A stretch of DNA of 64,000 nt from Flavobacteriaceae bacterium F08102 (GTDB taxonomy: Bacteria; Bacteroidota; Bacteroidia; Flavobacteriales; Flavobacteriaceae). The stretch lies in the NCBI GenBank assembly GCA_023015935.1, contig JALKAY010000004.1, positions 310,001-374,000 of the forward strand, given 5' to 3'. A program made the translations under genes and the position numbers. Shown here one piece after another: positions 18,329 to 27,612 of this stretch. Every line of letters starts with the position of its first letter. Positions within the stretch are counted from its first letter, which is position 1. The notes under the pieces were generated by a model. It saw nothing but the letters and a program-made list of their open reading frames with translations. It was not told where the DNA came from and ran no database searches.

Positions 18329-19099
18329 TTATTGAACTGGGTAACGATTTAAAAAGCTTACTTGCAAAGCTCTTTTCGCTTCATTTAAAAGGTGTTGAAT
18401 TTCTTCTACGGTGGTGTGTCTAATACGGGCTATTTCATTAACACTCAGATGTTGCTTACTAAATAAATGAAAAACATTCTCCATAGCCAAGGGTAAATTT
18501 GCTAACACCAATTTAATGTGTTGTTCAATTTCTTAATCACTCAACCCCTTATCAATTTTATCAATCAATCCTGTTTCTTTATCCTCTATGAATACATCGT
18601 TTAAGGTATAATCATTATGATTGTACGACATATCGTCAAGTTCTTCAATTAGGAGTAGATCTCCTCCTCCATCGGTACTATAATGTTCCTGCATTTCATC
18701 CCATTCAGGTTTGGAATAGTCATCTATGTTTTTGAGAAATTGATCATCAAACTTTTCTTCATCAATCATATCGTCCAATAATTGATTCGTTTGTTTGAAC
18801 AACCAGATATAGAACTCGTCCTCATTATCAAACTGATCAATAGCATCATACACTTCTATAAAAAGTTGATCTAAAACATCATCTACATTGTATTTATTTT
18901 TTGAAAAGTGCCCTTTTTTAATTGCGCTATTCAACCGGTTAACAATATATTTTTTCAACTCTGGAGAAATTGCTAAAAACTGTTTATTAAACGAAGTCTT
19001 ATCCTTGTTCTTTTTAAGTTGAACAAGACTGGTAAATGTTTCTGTAACCAATACGCGATATGTATTTTGTTGTGCTGAATTATGTGCTGTGTTCTTCAT
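18329..19099 (-). pseudogene. Sigma-70-like factor split by an in-frame TAA
   Basis: The frame starting at 19099 encodes 188 residues with a region-2-like helical core (LKKYIVNRLNSAIKK, NVDDVLDQLFIEVYDAIDQF, EFYIWLFKQTNQLLDDMI) and an acidic linker, then meets TAA at 18533-18535. The same frame continues for 67 codons without another stop. That part contains a region-4-like helix-turn-helix: LPLAMENVFHLF, then HLSVNEIARIRHTTVEEIQHLLNEAKRAL. The junction reads GLSD-stop-EIEQHI, so a single GAA to TAA change would explain it. The downstream part has no convincing start (TTG at 18511 at best). It may be a nonsense pseudogene, a readthrough product or a sequencing error. Stress-regulon site 7 lies upstream. 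Confidence 0.8.
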
Positions 19100-19125
19100 T
19101 TTATATTGTTTTTTTTAACCTATGG

Positions 19126-19169
19126 TAAAGATGCAAACTTGTGACATCTAAGAAAATGACTTAGATCAG
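19126..19169 (-). promoter_or_regulatory. Stress-regulon site 7: palindrome plus weak -7 box, sigma-like gene
   Basis: ATGACTTAGATCAG (19156-19169) is upstream of the sigma-like gene. At the 33-bp spacing the minus strand reads CATCTTTA (19126-19133), which keeps the AnnTTT core only. Confidence 0.6.
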
Positions 19170-19252
19170 TCTGTTCAATTATATCAACCTTTAGTACCAA
19201 AACCCCTACATTCCATTTTACTAATTTTCAAAATGAAAACGTGATCCATCGG

Positions 19253-19735
19253 TTACCTAAAGGTTTCTGCAATAGAGATTAATTCGTGATGATACCCTCT
19301 AAGAATAAGTACGTAATCCCCCTCACTCAATGCATTCATATAGGTATTCACCCGTTCTTGATCAATTCCAAGTCCACGTAACACCCCATAAATTCCAGTC
19401 GTCATCGACCCAATTTTTTTTCCGTTAATTTCTTGTAAAAACATATCCGCAAAGGAACCTGCGATAAAAATAGTTCCAATTTCAGGATTAGAAACAACCC
19501 CAACCTCAATAGGTAATACTGAGCAGTTTTTCCATTTTAACACCAATGAATCTAGCCAATCTTGATTTTTAGCCGTTCCGTGATGTGTATCATCAAAACG
19601 TCCAAGAATGGTTAATTGCAATGTGTTTCCATACGTCTTAAGTGACGTTATGAGTTGTTCTATTTGATCAAAATCTGAAAAAGATTTTAAGAGAACATGT
19701 CTGTGTTTTATTTCGCGATGTTTAGGCTTCGTCAT
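19253..19735 (-). CDS. YflT/DUF1269-like stress protein
   Basis: The 160-residue protein has an opening strand-helix (VLLKSFSDFDQIEQLITSLK) and a glycine/alanine-rich middle (GTIFIAGSFADMFL, TTGIYGVLRGLGI), followed by a final GDYVLILRGYHHELISIAETF strand-helix. This layout resembles the heat-induced or general stress proteins of the YflT/DUF1269 type, whose function is unknown. The family call is tentative. It is a single gene with stress-regulon site 8 upstream. Confidence 0.6.
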   Translation of the reverse strand: MTKPKHREIKHRHVLLKSFSDFDQIEQLITSLKTYGNTLQLTILGRFDDTHHGTAKNQDWLDSLVLKWKNCSVLPIEVGVVSNPEIGTIFIAGSFADMFLQEINGKKIGSMTTGIYGVLRGLGIDQERVNTYMNALSEGDYVLILRGYHHELISIAETFR

Positions 19736-19781
19736 AATGTTAGGATAAAAAGATCATGGTTTGACTAGCTTTTCTATCCTA

Positions 19782-19825
19782 CGAAATTATGAACGTTAAT
19801 CACCAATGACAATGACCTAGATCAC
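19782..19825 (-). promoter_or_regulatory. Stress-regulon site 8: palindrome plus -7-like box
   Basis: ATGACCTAGATCAC (19812-19825); at 33-bp spacing the minus strand reads TAATTTCG (19782-19789), five of six conserved -7 positions. The gene at 19253-19735 starts 46 bp downstream. Confidence 0.65.
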
Positions 19826-19878
19826 TTCTGTTTTTTTAAGGAATTACACTTCCTGTCAAGCGTGTATCCTCAATTAAA

Positions 19879-20952
19879 TTAAGAGAGACTATTGGCTATT
19901 TGTCGTAACTTGGTTTTATTTAATAACACAAGCCTTCTATTTGATTCTACGCCTATTAACCCTTCGTTCTTAAAGGTGGTCAGCATTCTAATAGCCGTCT
20001 CTGTCGCCGTGCCTATATGACCGGCAAAATCTTCTCTTGAGATACTAATCCCCGTATGTAATTCATCCTTAATCATCCCTTTCTTCTCTAATTCTAACAA
20101 GGCTTTTGCCGCGCGTTGACGTACCGTTGCAAATGCCATATCTACGAGTTGTTCTTGAAGTTCAACAAGGTTGTTTGAAATTAACTCAATAAATTTGTTT
20201 GAAACAGTTTTATTCTCATAGAGCAGTTGGGTAAATTCTGTTTTAGGAACAGCAAAAACCGCTGTATCTTCAAGAACGGTAGCTGTTTCTATATAGGTCC
20301 CCGAGTCAGTCAAGAGCGATAGTTGCCCTATAAAATCGCCTGGTCCATACAAACCCGTTACAAATTCTTTACCTGATTCAGTAGACCTAAATGTTTTTAC
20401 ATTGCCCGTTTGGATAAAATACATGTAATGTGCAGCACTTCCTTCTCGATAAATCTCCTCCTTTTTTTTATACGTTTGAATTGGTCTCTCTTTAGACAAA
20501 TCCTCTAACTTAACATATTCAGAAGCATCATTGAGAAATTCATTAACCCCTTGAATACTTTTAGAAAACTCCTTTTTTAAAAAGGTGTTCTTTTTAAGGC
20601 GACATTCAATTGCATCTAATAAATCGGCTTCTTCAAACGGCTTGGTTAAATAATCATCTGCCCCGAGATTCATACCTTTTCGCATATCCGCTTTATCCGA
20701 TTTAGCCGTAAGAAAAATAAAGGGAATTCCTGCTGTTTTCGGATTTGAGCTTAAGGTTTCAAAAACACTATATCCATCTAATTCTGGCATCATAATATCG
20801 CAGATAATTAAGTCTGGAATCAATTTTATCGCTTTCTCTACCCCTATTTTGCCGTTTTCGGCCGTCGTTATCTCGTAATTTTCTAGTGATAAAATCTCCG
20901 CCGTATTTTCTCTAACATCCAGATTATCTTCAATTAATAATACTTTTTTCAT
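19879..20952 (-). CDS. Response regulator with cNMP-binding and Crp-type HTH domains
   Basis: The 357-residue protein has three modules. Residues 1-120 are a receiver domain with acidic residues EDN (8-10), phospho-acceptor Asp52 in CDIMMPELDG and Lys104. Residues 155-275 are a cyclic-nucleotide-type beta roll (GNVKTFR, GPGDFIGQLSLL) followed by the dimer helix. Residues 290-345 are a Crp winged helix, ISREDFAGHIGTATETAIRML. The recognition helix keeps Glu318 and Arg322, the residues equivalent to those in Fnr and Crp that read a TGA half-site. It has no Fnr-like cysteine cluster. One base separates it from the kinase stop codon. It is the best candidate for the factor binding the hTGAY-N4-RTCAk palindromes in this island. 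Confidence 0.92.
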   Translation of the reverse strand: MKKVLLIEDNLDVRENTAEILSLENYEITTAENGKIGVEKAIKLIPDLIICDIMMPELDGYSVFETLSSNPKTAGIPFIFLTAKSDKADMRKGMNLGADDYLTKPFEEADLLDAIECRLKKNTFLKKEFSKSIQGVNEFLNDASEYVKLEDLSKERPIQTYKKKEEIYREGSAAHYMYFIQTGNVKTFRSTESGKEFVTGLYGPGDFIGQLSLLTDSGTYIETATVLEDTAVFAVPKTEFTQLLYENKTVSNKFIELISNNLVELQEQLVDMAFATVRQRAAKALLELEKKGMIKDELHTGISISREDFAGHIGTATETAIRMLTTFKNEGLIGVESNRRLVLLNKTKLRQIANSLS

Positions 20953-20953
20953 T

Positions 20954-23900
20954 TTATTTAGATTTTAAGGGAAGTGTAACATAAAACGTAGAGCCTTTTT
21001 GCAACTCACTTTTAAAGGTTATGGTTCCTCCCATTAACTCGGTATATTGTTTTACAATGTTTAATCCTAATCCTGTTCCTTGAATATGCGTAACATTATC
21101 TGCTCGATAAAACCGATTAAACAAATTGACTTGATTTTCTTTAGGGATTCCCATCCCTTCATCGGTGATTTCAAGGCATATATATTGATCGTTACGCTTT
21201 ATCTCAATCGTAATTTTTGTATTTTCTTCAGAATACTTTATCGCATTAGACAGCAAGTTATAGACAATATGCCTTAGTAGTTTCGGATCTAAACACACCT
21301 CTATTGGGTGGGGTTCACAAACTAATTCAATATACTGTCCTTCCTTTTTATTTACGTTTATCTCTTCAATTAAGTCTTTTGAAAACTCTATGAGCTCCAT
21401 CATTACTGGAGCTTCAACAACCTTTCCTTCTTCCAGTTTACTCAAGGATAGAAAATCGTTAAGAATCAATACTAGGTTTTTAACATTCATTCGTATCTTG
21501 GATACGTGCGACAACCTACGCTCTTCTTTTCCGACTTCATTTTGTTTTTCAATTAATATAGCGGACGTGAGGATAGCACTTAACGGAGTTCTAAATTCAT
21601 GCGAAGCCATGGATATAAAACGTGATTTTAATTCACTTAACTCCTGTTCTTTATTTAATACATTTAACAATTCTAACTCAGCTTCCTTTTGTAAAGTTAT
21701 ATTATTGTGTACCAATAACACTTTTTCAATATGACCTTCATCGTTGTACAAAGGCGTTGTATTTACTAAGTAGAACCGCTCTTGAAAGGATATTTCAAAA
21801 GAACAGTGAGCTCCTTTAAACGTATTTTTGATCTTATCCAAAACCGTTGTTTTGATATCTTTAGGAACCTTCTCAACCTCCAAAATGGACATTTTTTTAG
21901 CGTCGTAATGATCAAAACCTAATTCATGTACTTCTTCTCCTGCGATAAGCACAATGGTAAAATCCTTATCCACAACGGCAATAAATCCTCTCGGGAAGTT
22001 ATGTGAGATATTATCAAGCAATACTTTGTTTTTTAACACCTCATTTTCGGCCTCTTTAGTTTCTTGAATTTGATCTTCGAGACTAATATTTGACTCGGTT
22101 AGTTTTTGAATCGTTCCTTTAAGTTCATCCGTTCGTTCTTCTACCTTGGCGGCAAGTCGATCTGCATATGCTGCAAGTTCTTCTGTATTTTGCTGTAATG
22201 CTTTATTGACGTTGTGTTGTTCTATCGCTAAACTGGTTACACGTGTAATATCTCGTATCAGTTCTATTTCACTCTCCTTTGGAGTCCTAGACGTATGTGC
22301 ATATACAGCAAATGTACCTAGCACTTCTTCATCTGACGAAAAAATTGGAAAAGACCAACAAGACTTTAACTTGTTTTTTGATGCCAAATCACGGTAGGAT
22401 GTCCACAATGGACTCCTTGCAATATCGTCAACAATAACAGCTTCTTTAAAAAAAACAGACGTTCCACATGACCCAATATGGCTACCGATTTCTACACCAT
22501 CAATAGCTTTACTAAACTCAATGGGTATATTGGGCGCGGCTAACTTTTCTAAGGTCATTTTTTCGTAATTTAACAAGAGAATTGACGCCATACTGTTGGG
22601 GATCGTTTCTTCTATAATATGAATGATTTCTCGGCCAATTTGTTTTAAAGGTCTATGCTGTATAATCATATCCATAATACGGTTGACTCCGTTCTTGTAA
22701 AATTCTTCTCTTTTACGTGTCGAAATATCGTTCTGGACGCTTATAAAATGTGTCAAATGTTCCTCGCTATCATATACTGGAGTAAGCGAAATTTCATTCC
22801 AAAATAAACTCCCATCTTTCTTATAATTTCGTAAAACCACCGTACATGATTCCCCGTTTTTTATTGCCGTTGACATAATATCAATGCCTTCTTGGTCTTG
22901 ATCTTTACCTTGTAAAAAGCGACAATTATGGCCGATAACATCTCCAAGGTCATAGCCTGTCGTCTTTAAAAATGCGTCATTTGCATAGATAACTGGAGTA
23001 TCTGGCTGTTGTACATCGGTAATTACAATTCCACTCCCCGCACAAGCCAATGCGCGGTCTCTAATTCGAAGGGTATTCTCGGTAATTTTCTTCGCTGTGA
23101 TATCTCGTGTAATTGCCAAAAAATTTCCATTTTCTTTGGATACAACCCGTACCTCGTAAAATTTCAAAGGTCCCGGTCCTGAATTTGAAAATTCTACAAT
23201 TTGAACCTCCTTTGTTTTCTTACTCGCAGCAAAAGCCTTCATAATTCTTTCACAACGTTCTTTTGAATGTATATCCCAAATGGTTTTACCTAATAATTGG
23301 TCAATAGGAACTGGAAGAATTTTCGGATCAGTAGCATGGATATCTAAATACGTACCCGCTGCATCAAAAACCACGATCAAATCAGGGATAGCCTGCAACA
23401 TTGCCCTATTTTTTAGCTCGATGTCTCTACTTTGACGCTCAGACTGCTTTACAGAAGTAATATCTTGCATGGTTCCGTACAAGTGTACAGGCTTTCCCTG
23501 TTCGTTATAAGTAGCTGTACCATTAGCAATTACATATCTAAGCGATCCGTCTGGCCTGATAATTCGCTTTTCGAAATTATATGTGGTTTTTGTTTTAATC
23601 GCCTCATTGATACGATTTAACGCTTCTAATCTATCATCTGGATGAACAAATACAAAAGGCTTTTCTGCACTAAGTCTCGAATCTCCTGGAGTCAACCCAC
23701 AAATCCTATAATATTCATCTGACCATCTTCGCTCATTGGTGACGAGGTTCCAATCCCAACTACCTATATGCGTAATACTTTGTGCTTTCGCCAAATTATA
23801 TTCACTCATACGTAGTTTTTGCTCTGCTAAAACCCGTTCTGTAATATCAATGAGTAAGGCAGTGACTAGATTTCTTCCATTGACTTTTGTGGGACTCAAA

Positions 23901-24208
23901 CTTATTTCGACAGGAAAATGCGAACCATCTTTTCTTAACCCTATAAGTCCCAAATTATGTCTCATTACACGTGCTTTAGGATTTTTTCTATAGCATTCTC
24001 GATGATTTTCATGTAATTCCCTGTAAGATTGAGGAATCAGAACCTCTATATGCTCATTCAATAACTCCCCTTTCTGATAGCTAAACATCCTTTCACTTGC
24101 AGGATTTGCTTTTAAAATGATTCCATCTTCGTCTACCACCATAATTCCCTCAATGGAGGCCTCGAAAATATGCTGTAAAAACGAAGCTTCTTCTATGCTA
24201 TTCTCCAT
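20954..24208 (-). CDS. Multi-PAS/LOV/GAF sensor histidine kinase
   Basis: The 1084-residue protein has no membrane segment and is a soluble sensor. In order: PAS 1 (1-130), PAS 2 with PAC (140-255), PAS 3 (265-375), a LOV-type PAS (385-500), GAF (505-665), coiled coil (665-735), PAS 5 (740-845), HisKA with phospho-acceptor His870 (SMASHEFRTP), and HATPase with N-box NLLSNAIKYS and G-boxes DEGMGIP and GTGLGLNI. The LOV domain carries GHNCRFLQG with Cys429, and Asn461, Asn471 and Gln492 sit 32, 42 and 63 residues after it, the same spacing as in plant phototropin LOV2. It therefore probably binds flavin and senses blue light, while other domains may sense redox or ligands. It precedes the Crp-type response regulator by one base. 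Confidence 0.92.
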   Translation of the reverse strand: MENSIEEASFLQHIFEASIEGIMVVDEDGIILKANPASERMFSYQKGELLNEHIEVLIPQSYRELHENHRECYRKNPKARVMRHNLGLIGLRKDGSHFPVEISLSPTKVNGRNLVTALLIDITERVLAEQKLRMSEYNLAKAQSITHIGSWDWNLVTNERRWSDEYYRICGLTPGDSRLSAEKPFVFVHPDDRLEALNRINEAIKTKTTYNFEKRIIRPDGSLRYVIANGTATYNEQGKPVHLYGTMQDITSVKQSERQSRDIELKNRAMLQAIPDLIVVFDAAGTYLDIHATDPKILPVPIDQLLGKTIWDIHSKERCERIMKAFAASKKTKEVQIVEFSNSGPGPLKFYEVRVVSKENGNFLAITRDITAKKITENTLRIRDRALACAGSGIVITDVQQPDTPVIYANDAFLKTTGYDLGDVIGHNCRFLQGKDQDQEGIDIMSTAIKNGESCTVVLRNYKKDGSLFWNEISLTPVYDSEEHLTHFISVQNDISTRKREEFYKNGVNRIMDMIIQHRPLKQIGREIIHIIEETIPNSMASILLLNYEKMTLEKLAAPNIPIEFSKAIDGVEIGSHIGSCGTSVFFKEAVIVDDIARSPLWTSYRDLASKNKLKSCWSFPIFSSDEEVLGTFAVYAHTSRTPKESEIELIRDITRVTSLAIEQHNVNKALQQNTEELAAYADRLAAKVEERTDELKGTIQKLTESNISLEDQIQETKEAENEVLKNKVLLDNISHNFPRGFIAVVDKDFTIVLIAGEEVHELGFDHYDAKKMSILEVEKVPKDIKTTVLDKIKNTFKGAHCSFEISFQERFYLVNTTPLYNDEGHIEKVLLVHNNITLQKEAELELLNVLNKEQELSELKSRFISMASHEFRTPLSAILTSAILIEKQNEVGKEERRLSHVSKIRMNVKNLVLILNDFLSLSKLEEGKVVEAPVMMELIEFSKDLIEEINVNKKEGQYIELVCEPHPIEVCLDPKLLRHIVYNLLSNAIKYSEENTKITIEIKRNDQYICLEITDEGMGIPKENQVNLFNRFYRADNVTHIQGTGLGLNIVKQYTELMGGTITFKSELQKGSTFYVTLPLKSK

Positions 24209-24492
24209 AAAACACGTGCTAATATCATTGGTTTAATGTACGTTTATCTTATATTGGTATCAGAAAATCCTGCTACCTACGATTCCACGGCACTTAATGC
24301 TTACGGAGATCGAGTCTTTTTTATTGATCTCACTAACAGAAAAGTCATAGTCTACCTTTAAAAAATCACGAAATACAATAAAGGTTATGTTAAGCTAAGC
24401 CTCATTATATCAAACCTACATCGTGTATATACACACCCCATTTTTGTCCTAGGTAATGCTAATTCGGCCTATTAGCTCGTCATATATTTTAG
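24209..24492 (-). other. Long leader of the kinase/regulator operon
   Basis: About 280 nt lie between the predicted start site at stress-regulon site 9 and the kinase ATG. No gene is visible here; only tiny frames exist on the minus strand, the largest of about 15 codons. It could be an untranslated regulatory leader or hold a second promoter. Confidence 0.4.
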
Positions 24493-24536
24493 TAAAAGTA
24501 TAAGAAGATTTCTCGCTGTACTATGATCACGGTCAT
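24493..24536 (-). promoter_or_regulatory. Stress-regulon site 9: palindrome plus -7-like box, kinase/regulator operon
   Basis: ATGATCACGGTCAT (24523-24536) with TACTTTTA on the minus strand (24493-24500) at the exact 33-bp spacing. It points at the kinase gene, implying autoregulation. The opposite orientation has no -7 box at that distance. Confidence 0.7.
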
Positions 24537-24573
24537 ATTTACCACGAAATTCAATACACTGAAAAGTAGTTAA

Positions 24574-25341
24574 TTACACTGTAAATAACGCCTCTTTCCC
24601 CTGTAGAGCCCTTTTTGTAGCTGTATATCCTACATTGAAAATAGCATCTATTTTATTCATTTCAAACGTTCCAAAATTCGCTAAATCCGAAGGAGATATA
24701 ATCAGATCACAAACAGGAAATTTAGCCGTTGATTCTGCATTAGCTTTAATTTTATAAGCCCTTTCTACCACCGAATACGAATGTTTTAAGTCTTTAATGC
24801 TTATTTCTTTGAGTGGATTTACATAGACCCCGATGATTTTATCACAGCGTTTCTCTAATGGTTCAACTGGGAAGTTGTTTAACGTTCCCCCATCAATATA
24901 ATAGGCTCCATTAATTTCTGTAGGAGTAAATACCCCAGGAAAAGATGCCGAAGCAATAATCGGTTTTATTAATGGTCCTTTACTAAAGATTTTCTCAGAG
25001 CCATCGATGACATTAACTGCAGTGACAAATAAGTTTTTTTCTAAAACAGAAAAATTATCGTTCGGAAAATACGTTTTAAGATCATTGTAAAACTTTTCAG
25101 AATTTATAAATCCAGGTTTTTTACGGGCATAGCGATTGGTTTGAAATATAGAAATGGTTTTAAAGAAATTTAACATTTCTACCCAAGGAACGCCTACTGC
25201 ATAGAGGGCACCAACAATCGCCCCTGCACTAGCTCCTGAAACATGTGTTGGGTGAATTCCATGCTCTTCTAATGCCTTAATAACCCCTATATGAGCAGCT
25301 CCACGTGCGCCGCCTCCCGAAAATACTATTCCTACATTCAT
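24574..25341 (-). CDS. Patatin-like phospholipase family protein
   Basis: The 255-residue protein shows the patatin catalytic set: oxyanion loop SGGGARGAAHIG, nucleophile serine in GASAGAIVG, and catalytic aspartate in the DGG motif (YIDGGTLNNFPVEPL). Family members are lipid acyl hydrolases. I place the start at 25341 (MNVGIVFSGGG), the usual beginning of this family; the longer frame to 25377 adds 12 residues without similarity. A candidate -7 box TATCTTTG is present on the minus strand (25364-25371), but the position 33 bp upstream has only half a palindrome, so regulon membership is doubtful. Confidence 0.88.
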   Translation of the reverse strand: MNVGIVFSGGGARGAAHIGVIKALEEHGIHPTHVSGASAGAIVGALYAVGVPWVEMLNFFKTISIFQTNRYARKKPGFINSEKFYNDLKTYFPNDNFSVLEKNLFVTAVNVIDGSEKIFSKGPLIKPIIASASFPGVFTPTEINGAYYIDGGTLNNFPVEPLEKRCDKIIGVYVNPLKEISIKDLKHSYSVVERAYKIKANAESTAKFPVCDLIISPSDLANFGTFEMNKIDAIFNVGYTATKRALQGKEALFTV

Positions 25342-25459
25342 CGTTGTATTTTTGTAAACATAACAAAGATATTGCATTGATAATAAATAAAGAATGAAGC
25401 ATCCCTAAATAAACCTAGCGTAGCTAAGAGCCCGCTTCCCTTCTTTCAAGTCACCATGT

Positions 25460-27058
25460 TTAAAACAATCCATTTGGCGTGATTCCCAACCATTTAAAGT
25501 AGCTCATTGCCATTAAAATTGAAACAATCCAAGCCACCGTTTGCATGGTAATTCCATACTTAAACGCATCAGTCATACTGTAATGATTAGTTGAATAAAG
25601 CAAAAGACCCGGTTTGCTATTAAATGGTAATACATACACGTGCTCAATTAAAAAAGCCACTGGTAATGTTAAACTGACAATATCATAACCAAAACGAGAT
25701 GCAACACCAATTGCGATAGGTATAAAAATCATCGTTCGCATCGTTTTTGATTGCATAAATAATGAACTATACACCATTACACCTGTTAACACCACGTATA
25801 AGACCCAAAAAGGAGTGGTCTCACCAAAGCCTAAGGTGTTAAAAAATGCATTCACTGAAATTGAAGGTAAATCCGTAACGTTAAATCCCGCTCCTAAGGT
25901 ATACGCCCCAGCTGAAAATAATAATAAGTGCCAAGGAATATCAACTTCATTCCATTCAATAATGCCTATCTTGGGTAACAACGCAACTATAGCTCCTACA
26001 AAAGCCACAGCCGTAGGACTAATTCCATGCCACCGATCGGTTACCCAAAACCCTAAGATTAATCCGAAAATCACAACCGATTTCAATTCTTTCCCAGAAA
26101 AGGCACCCATCTTTTTCAATTCAGCACGTAAACTATCCATCCCTCCAGGTATACTGGGTAACTGATCCTCCTTTGCTAAGGGAAAAATTAATTTTGTCCC
26201 AATCATCCATCCAATAAGCATTAAGCCCAAAGCCACAGGAAAAGAAGCCATCAGCCAGTCAGAAAAAAAGATATCACTCCCAATAGCGCCTCCTATTAAC
26301 GATGCTGCTAATAAATTAGCCCCAGAGCCTGTTAAGAATGAAGAGGCTCCCATATTGATTTGAAATAAATTCTGTAGAATTAAATTTCGACCAAAGTTGT
26401 TTTTATGTCCACGAGAGGCTCCATATACCGCCGCAACAACCATCATGATTGGCAATAAAATGGCGGCTTTTGCAGTGGTAGCAGAAATAAAAAGTGATAA
26501 GACGATATTAATCACCATAAAGCTAATCATAATGGTAGATGCATTCTTTCCAAATTTTAGAATAAACCATAAGGCAAATCGCTTAGCAACGCCTGTAGCC
26601 ACTAACATACTAGCTAAAATAAAGGACAAAATGTTTAACCACATAATCTTATGCCCCAATTGTGCATAGGCTACATCTTCAGGAAGAACCTTGGTTAAAA
26701 CCAACGTAATAATTAAAATTAAGGAAGTTAAATAATTCGGAATGGCTTCTGTTATCCATAAAATCAACGACCCAACAAATATGGCGAGCATGGCTCTATT
26801 TGCATGGATAAACTGTTCCATGCCCAAAGCATCTAAATTGGCCTTTCCACTTTTACTTAACGTAGTTACATCAATCTGGTTTAAAAAGGGAATCTCCACA
26901 TAAAACATCAAGAGTACAAATGAAATAACAGCAAGTAGTGCCCCTATTTTCATTAAAAATAGTTCGAAGGATGATTTTGTCCTTTTCGGAATTTTCTCCA
27001 TTCGATAATTCCGCATATCTAAGATATCGAAGGCTTCTTTGGTTGATTTTTTTTGCAT
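25460..27058 (-). CDS. SLC13/DASS family anion transporter
   Basis: The 532-residue protein has about 11-13 membrane helices. It carries DASS-family features: a two-repeat layout, MGASSFLTGSGANLLAASL in the substrate-binding region, and a C-terminal second half with LLLFSAGAYTLGAG. Relatives co-transport sodium with dicarboxylates, citrate, sulfate or phosphate; the substrate here is not determinable. It has a short cytoplasmic N-terminus. It lies between the patatin gene and the CYTH gene on the same strand, with gaps of 118 and 75 bp. Confidence 0.88.
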   Translation of the reverse strand: MQKKSTKEAFDILDMRNYRMEKIPKRTKSSFELFLMKIGALLAVISFVLLMFYVEIPFLNQIDVTTLSKSGKANLDALGMEQFIHANRAMLAIFVGSLILWITEAIPNYLTSLILIITLVLTKVLPEDVAYAQLGHKIMWLNILSFILASMLVATGVAKRFALWFILKFGKNASTIMISFMVINIVLSLFISATTAKAAILLPIMMVVAAVYGASRGHKNNFGRNLILQNLFQINMGASSFLTGSGANLLAASLIGGAIGSDIFFSDWLMASFPVALGLMLIGWMIGTKLIFPLAKEDQLPSIPGGMDSLRAELKKMGAFSGKELKSVVIFGLILGFWVTDRWHGISPTAVAFVGAIVALLPKIGIIEWNEVDIPWHLLLFSAGAYTLGAGFNVTDLPSISVNAFFNTLGFGETTPFWVLYVVLTGVMVYSSLFMQSKTMRTMIFIPIAIGVASRFGYDIVSLTLPVAFLIEHVYVLPFNSKPGLLLYSTNHYSMTDAFKYGITMQTVAWIVSILMAMSYFKWLGITPNGLF

Positions 27059-27133
27059 TTTATACCATTTAAATTGGGGTGAATTGAGACATGGGCGATG
27101 TATTCTAAGTGAAAATTTAATGCCTCCCTTTCC

Positions 27134-27610
27134 TTAAATTGACCAATCTTTATATGGATGCATTTTTAACATCGCATTGTAGTACTTTGGATCGCCAGTT
27201 ACTTCTTTCCCTAACCACGTTGGTTTTTGAAAAACATCATCTTCTGATTTCAATTCAATTTCAGCAACAATTAATCCGTCATTGTCCCCATGAAATTCAT
27301 CTACTTCAAAGATGTAATCCCCCATTGCAACTTTATACCGCGTTTTGTCAATGATTCCTTTTTCACAAATCGCCAATAGGTGTTTTGCGTCTTCTACTGA
27401 AATTTCTTTTTCCCATTCAAAACGAGACATCCCTGAAAGATCTCCAATTCCCTTTACTGTAATAAAAGCACGATCATCCCTAATTCGAATCCGAACCGAC
27501 CTTTCAGGAACTGACGATAAATACCCTTGAACAATTTTCATTGCCTCAAAAGAGGCATTTTTAAATGAAGCATCCGTTACGAGGAATTTTCTTTCAATTT
27601 CTTGTGCCAT
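27134..27610 (-). CDS. CYTH domain (triphosphate tunnel) protein
   Basis: The 158-residue protein starts MAQEIERKFLV, the EXEXK signature of CYTH enzymes, with further conserved charges in SVRIRIRDDRAFITVKG, RFEWEKEI, YIFEVDEFHG and VAEIELKSEDD. These line a tunnel that binds triphosphates with divalent metal. Small bacterial members of this length are usually inorganic triphosphatases. It is the last gene of a four-gene set with the porin, a lipoprotein and a 214-residue protein, with only 2 bp between it and the previous gene. Confidence 0.9.
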   Translation of the reverse strand: MAQEIERKFLVTDASFKNASFEAMKIVQGYLSSVPERSVRIRIRDDRAFITVKGIGDLSGMSRFEWEKEISVEDAKHLLAICEKGIIDKTRYKVAMGDYIFEVDEFHGDNDGLIVAEIELKSEDDVFQKPTWLGKEVTGDPKYYNAMLKMHPYKDWSI

Positions 27611-27612
27611 AA

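Noticed and set aside
25394-25407. A regulon palindrome for the patatin gene
   Set aside because: Only the left half (ATGA) is present at the phased position, so the site is not supported despite a good -7 box.
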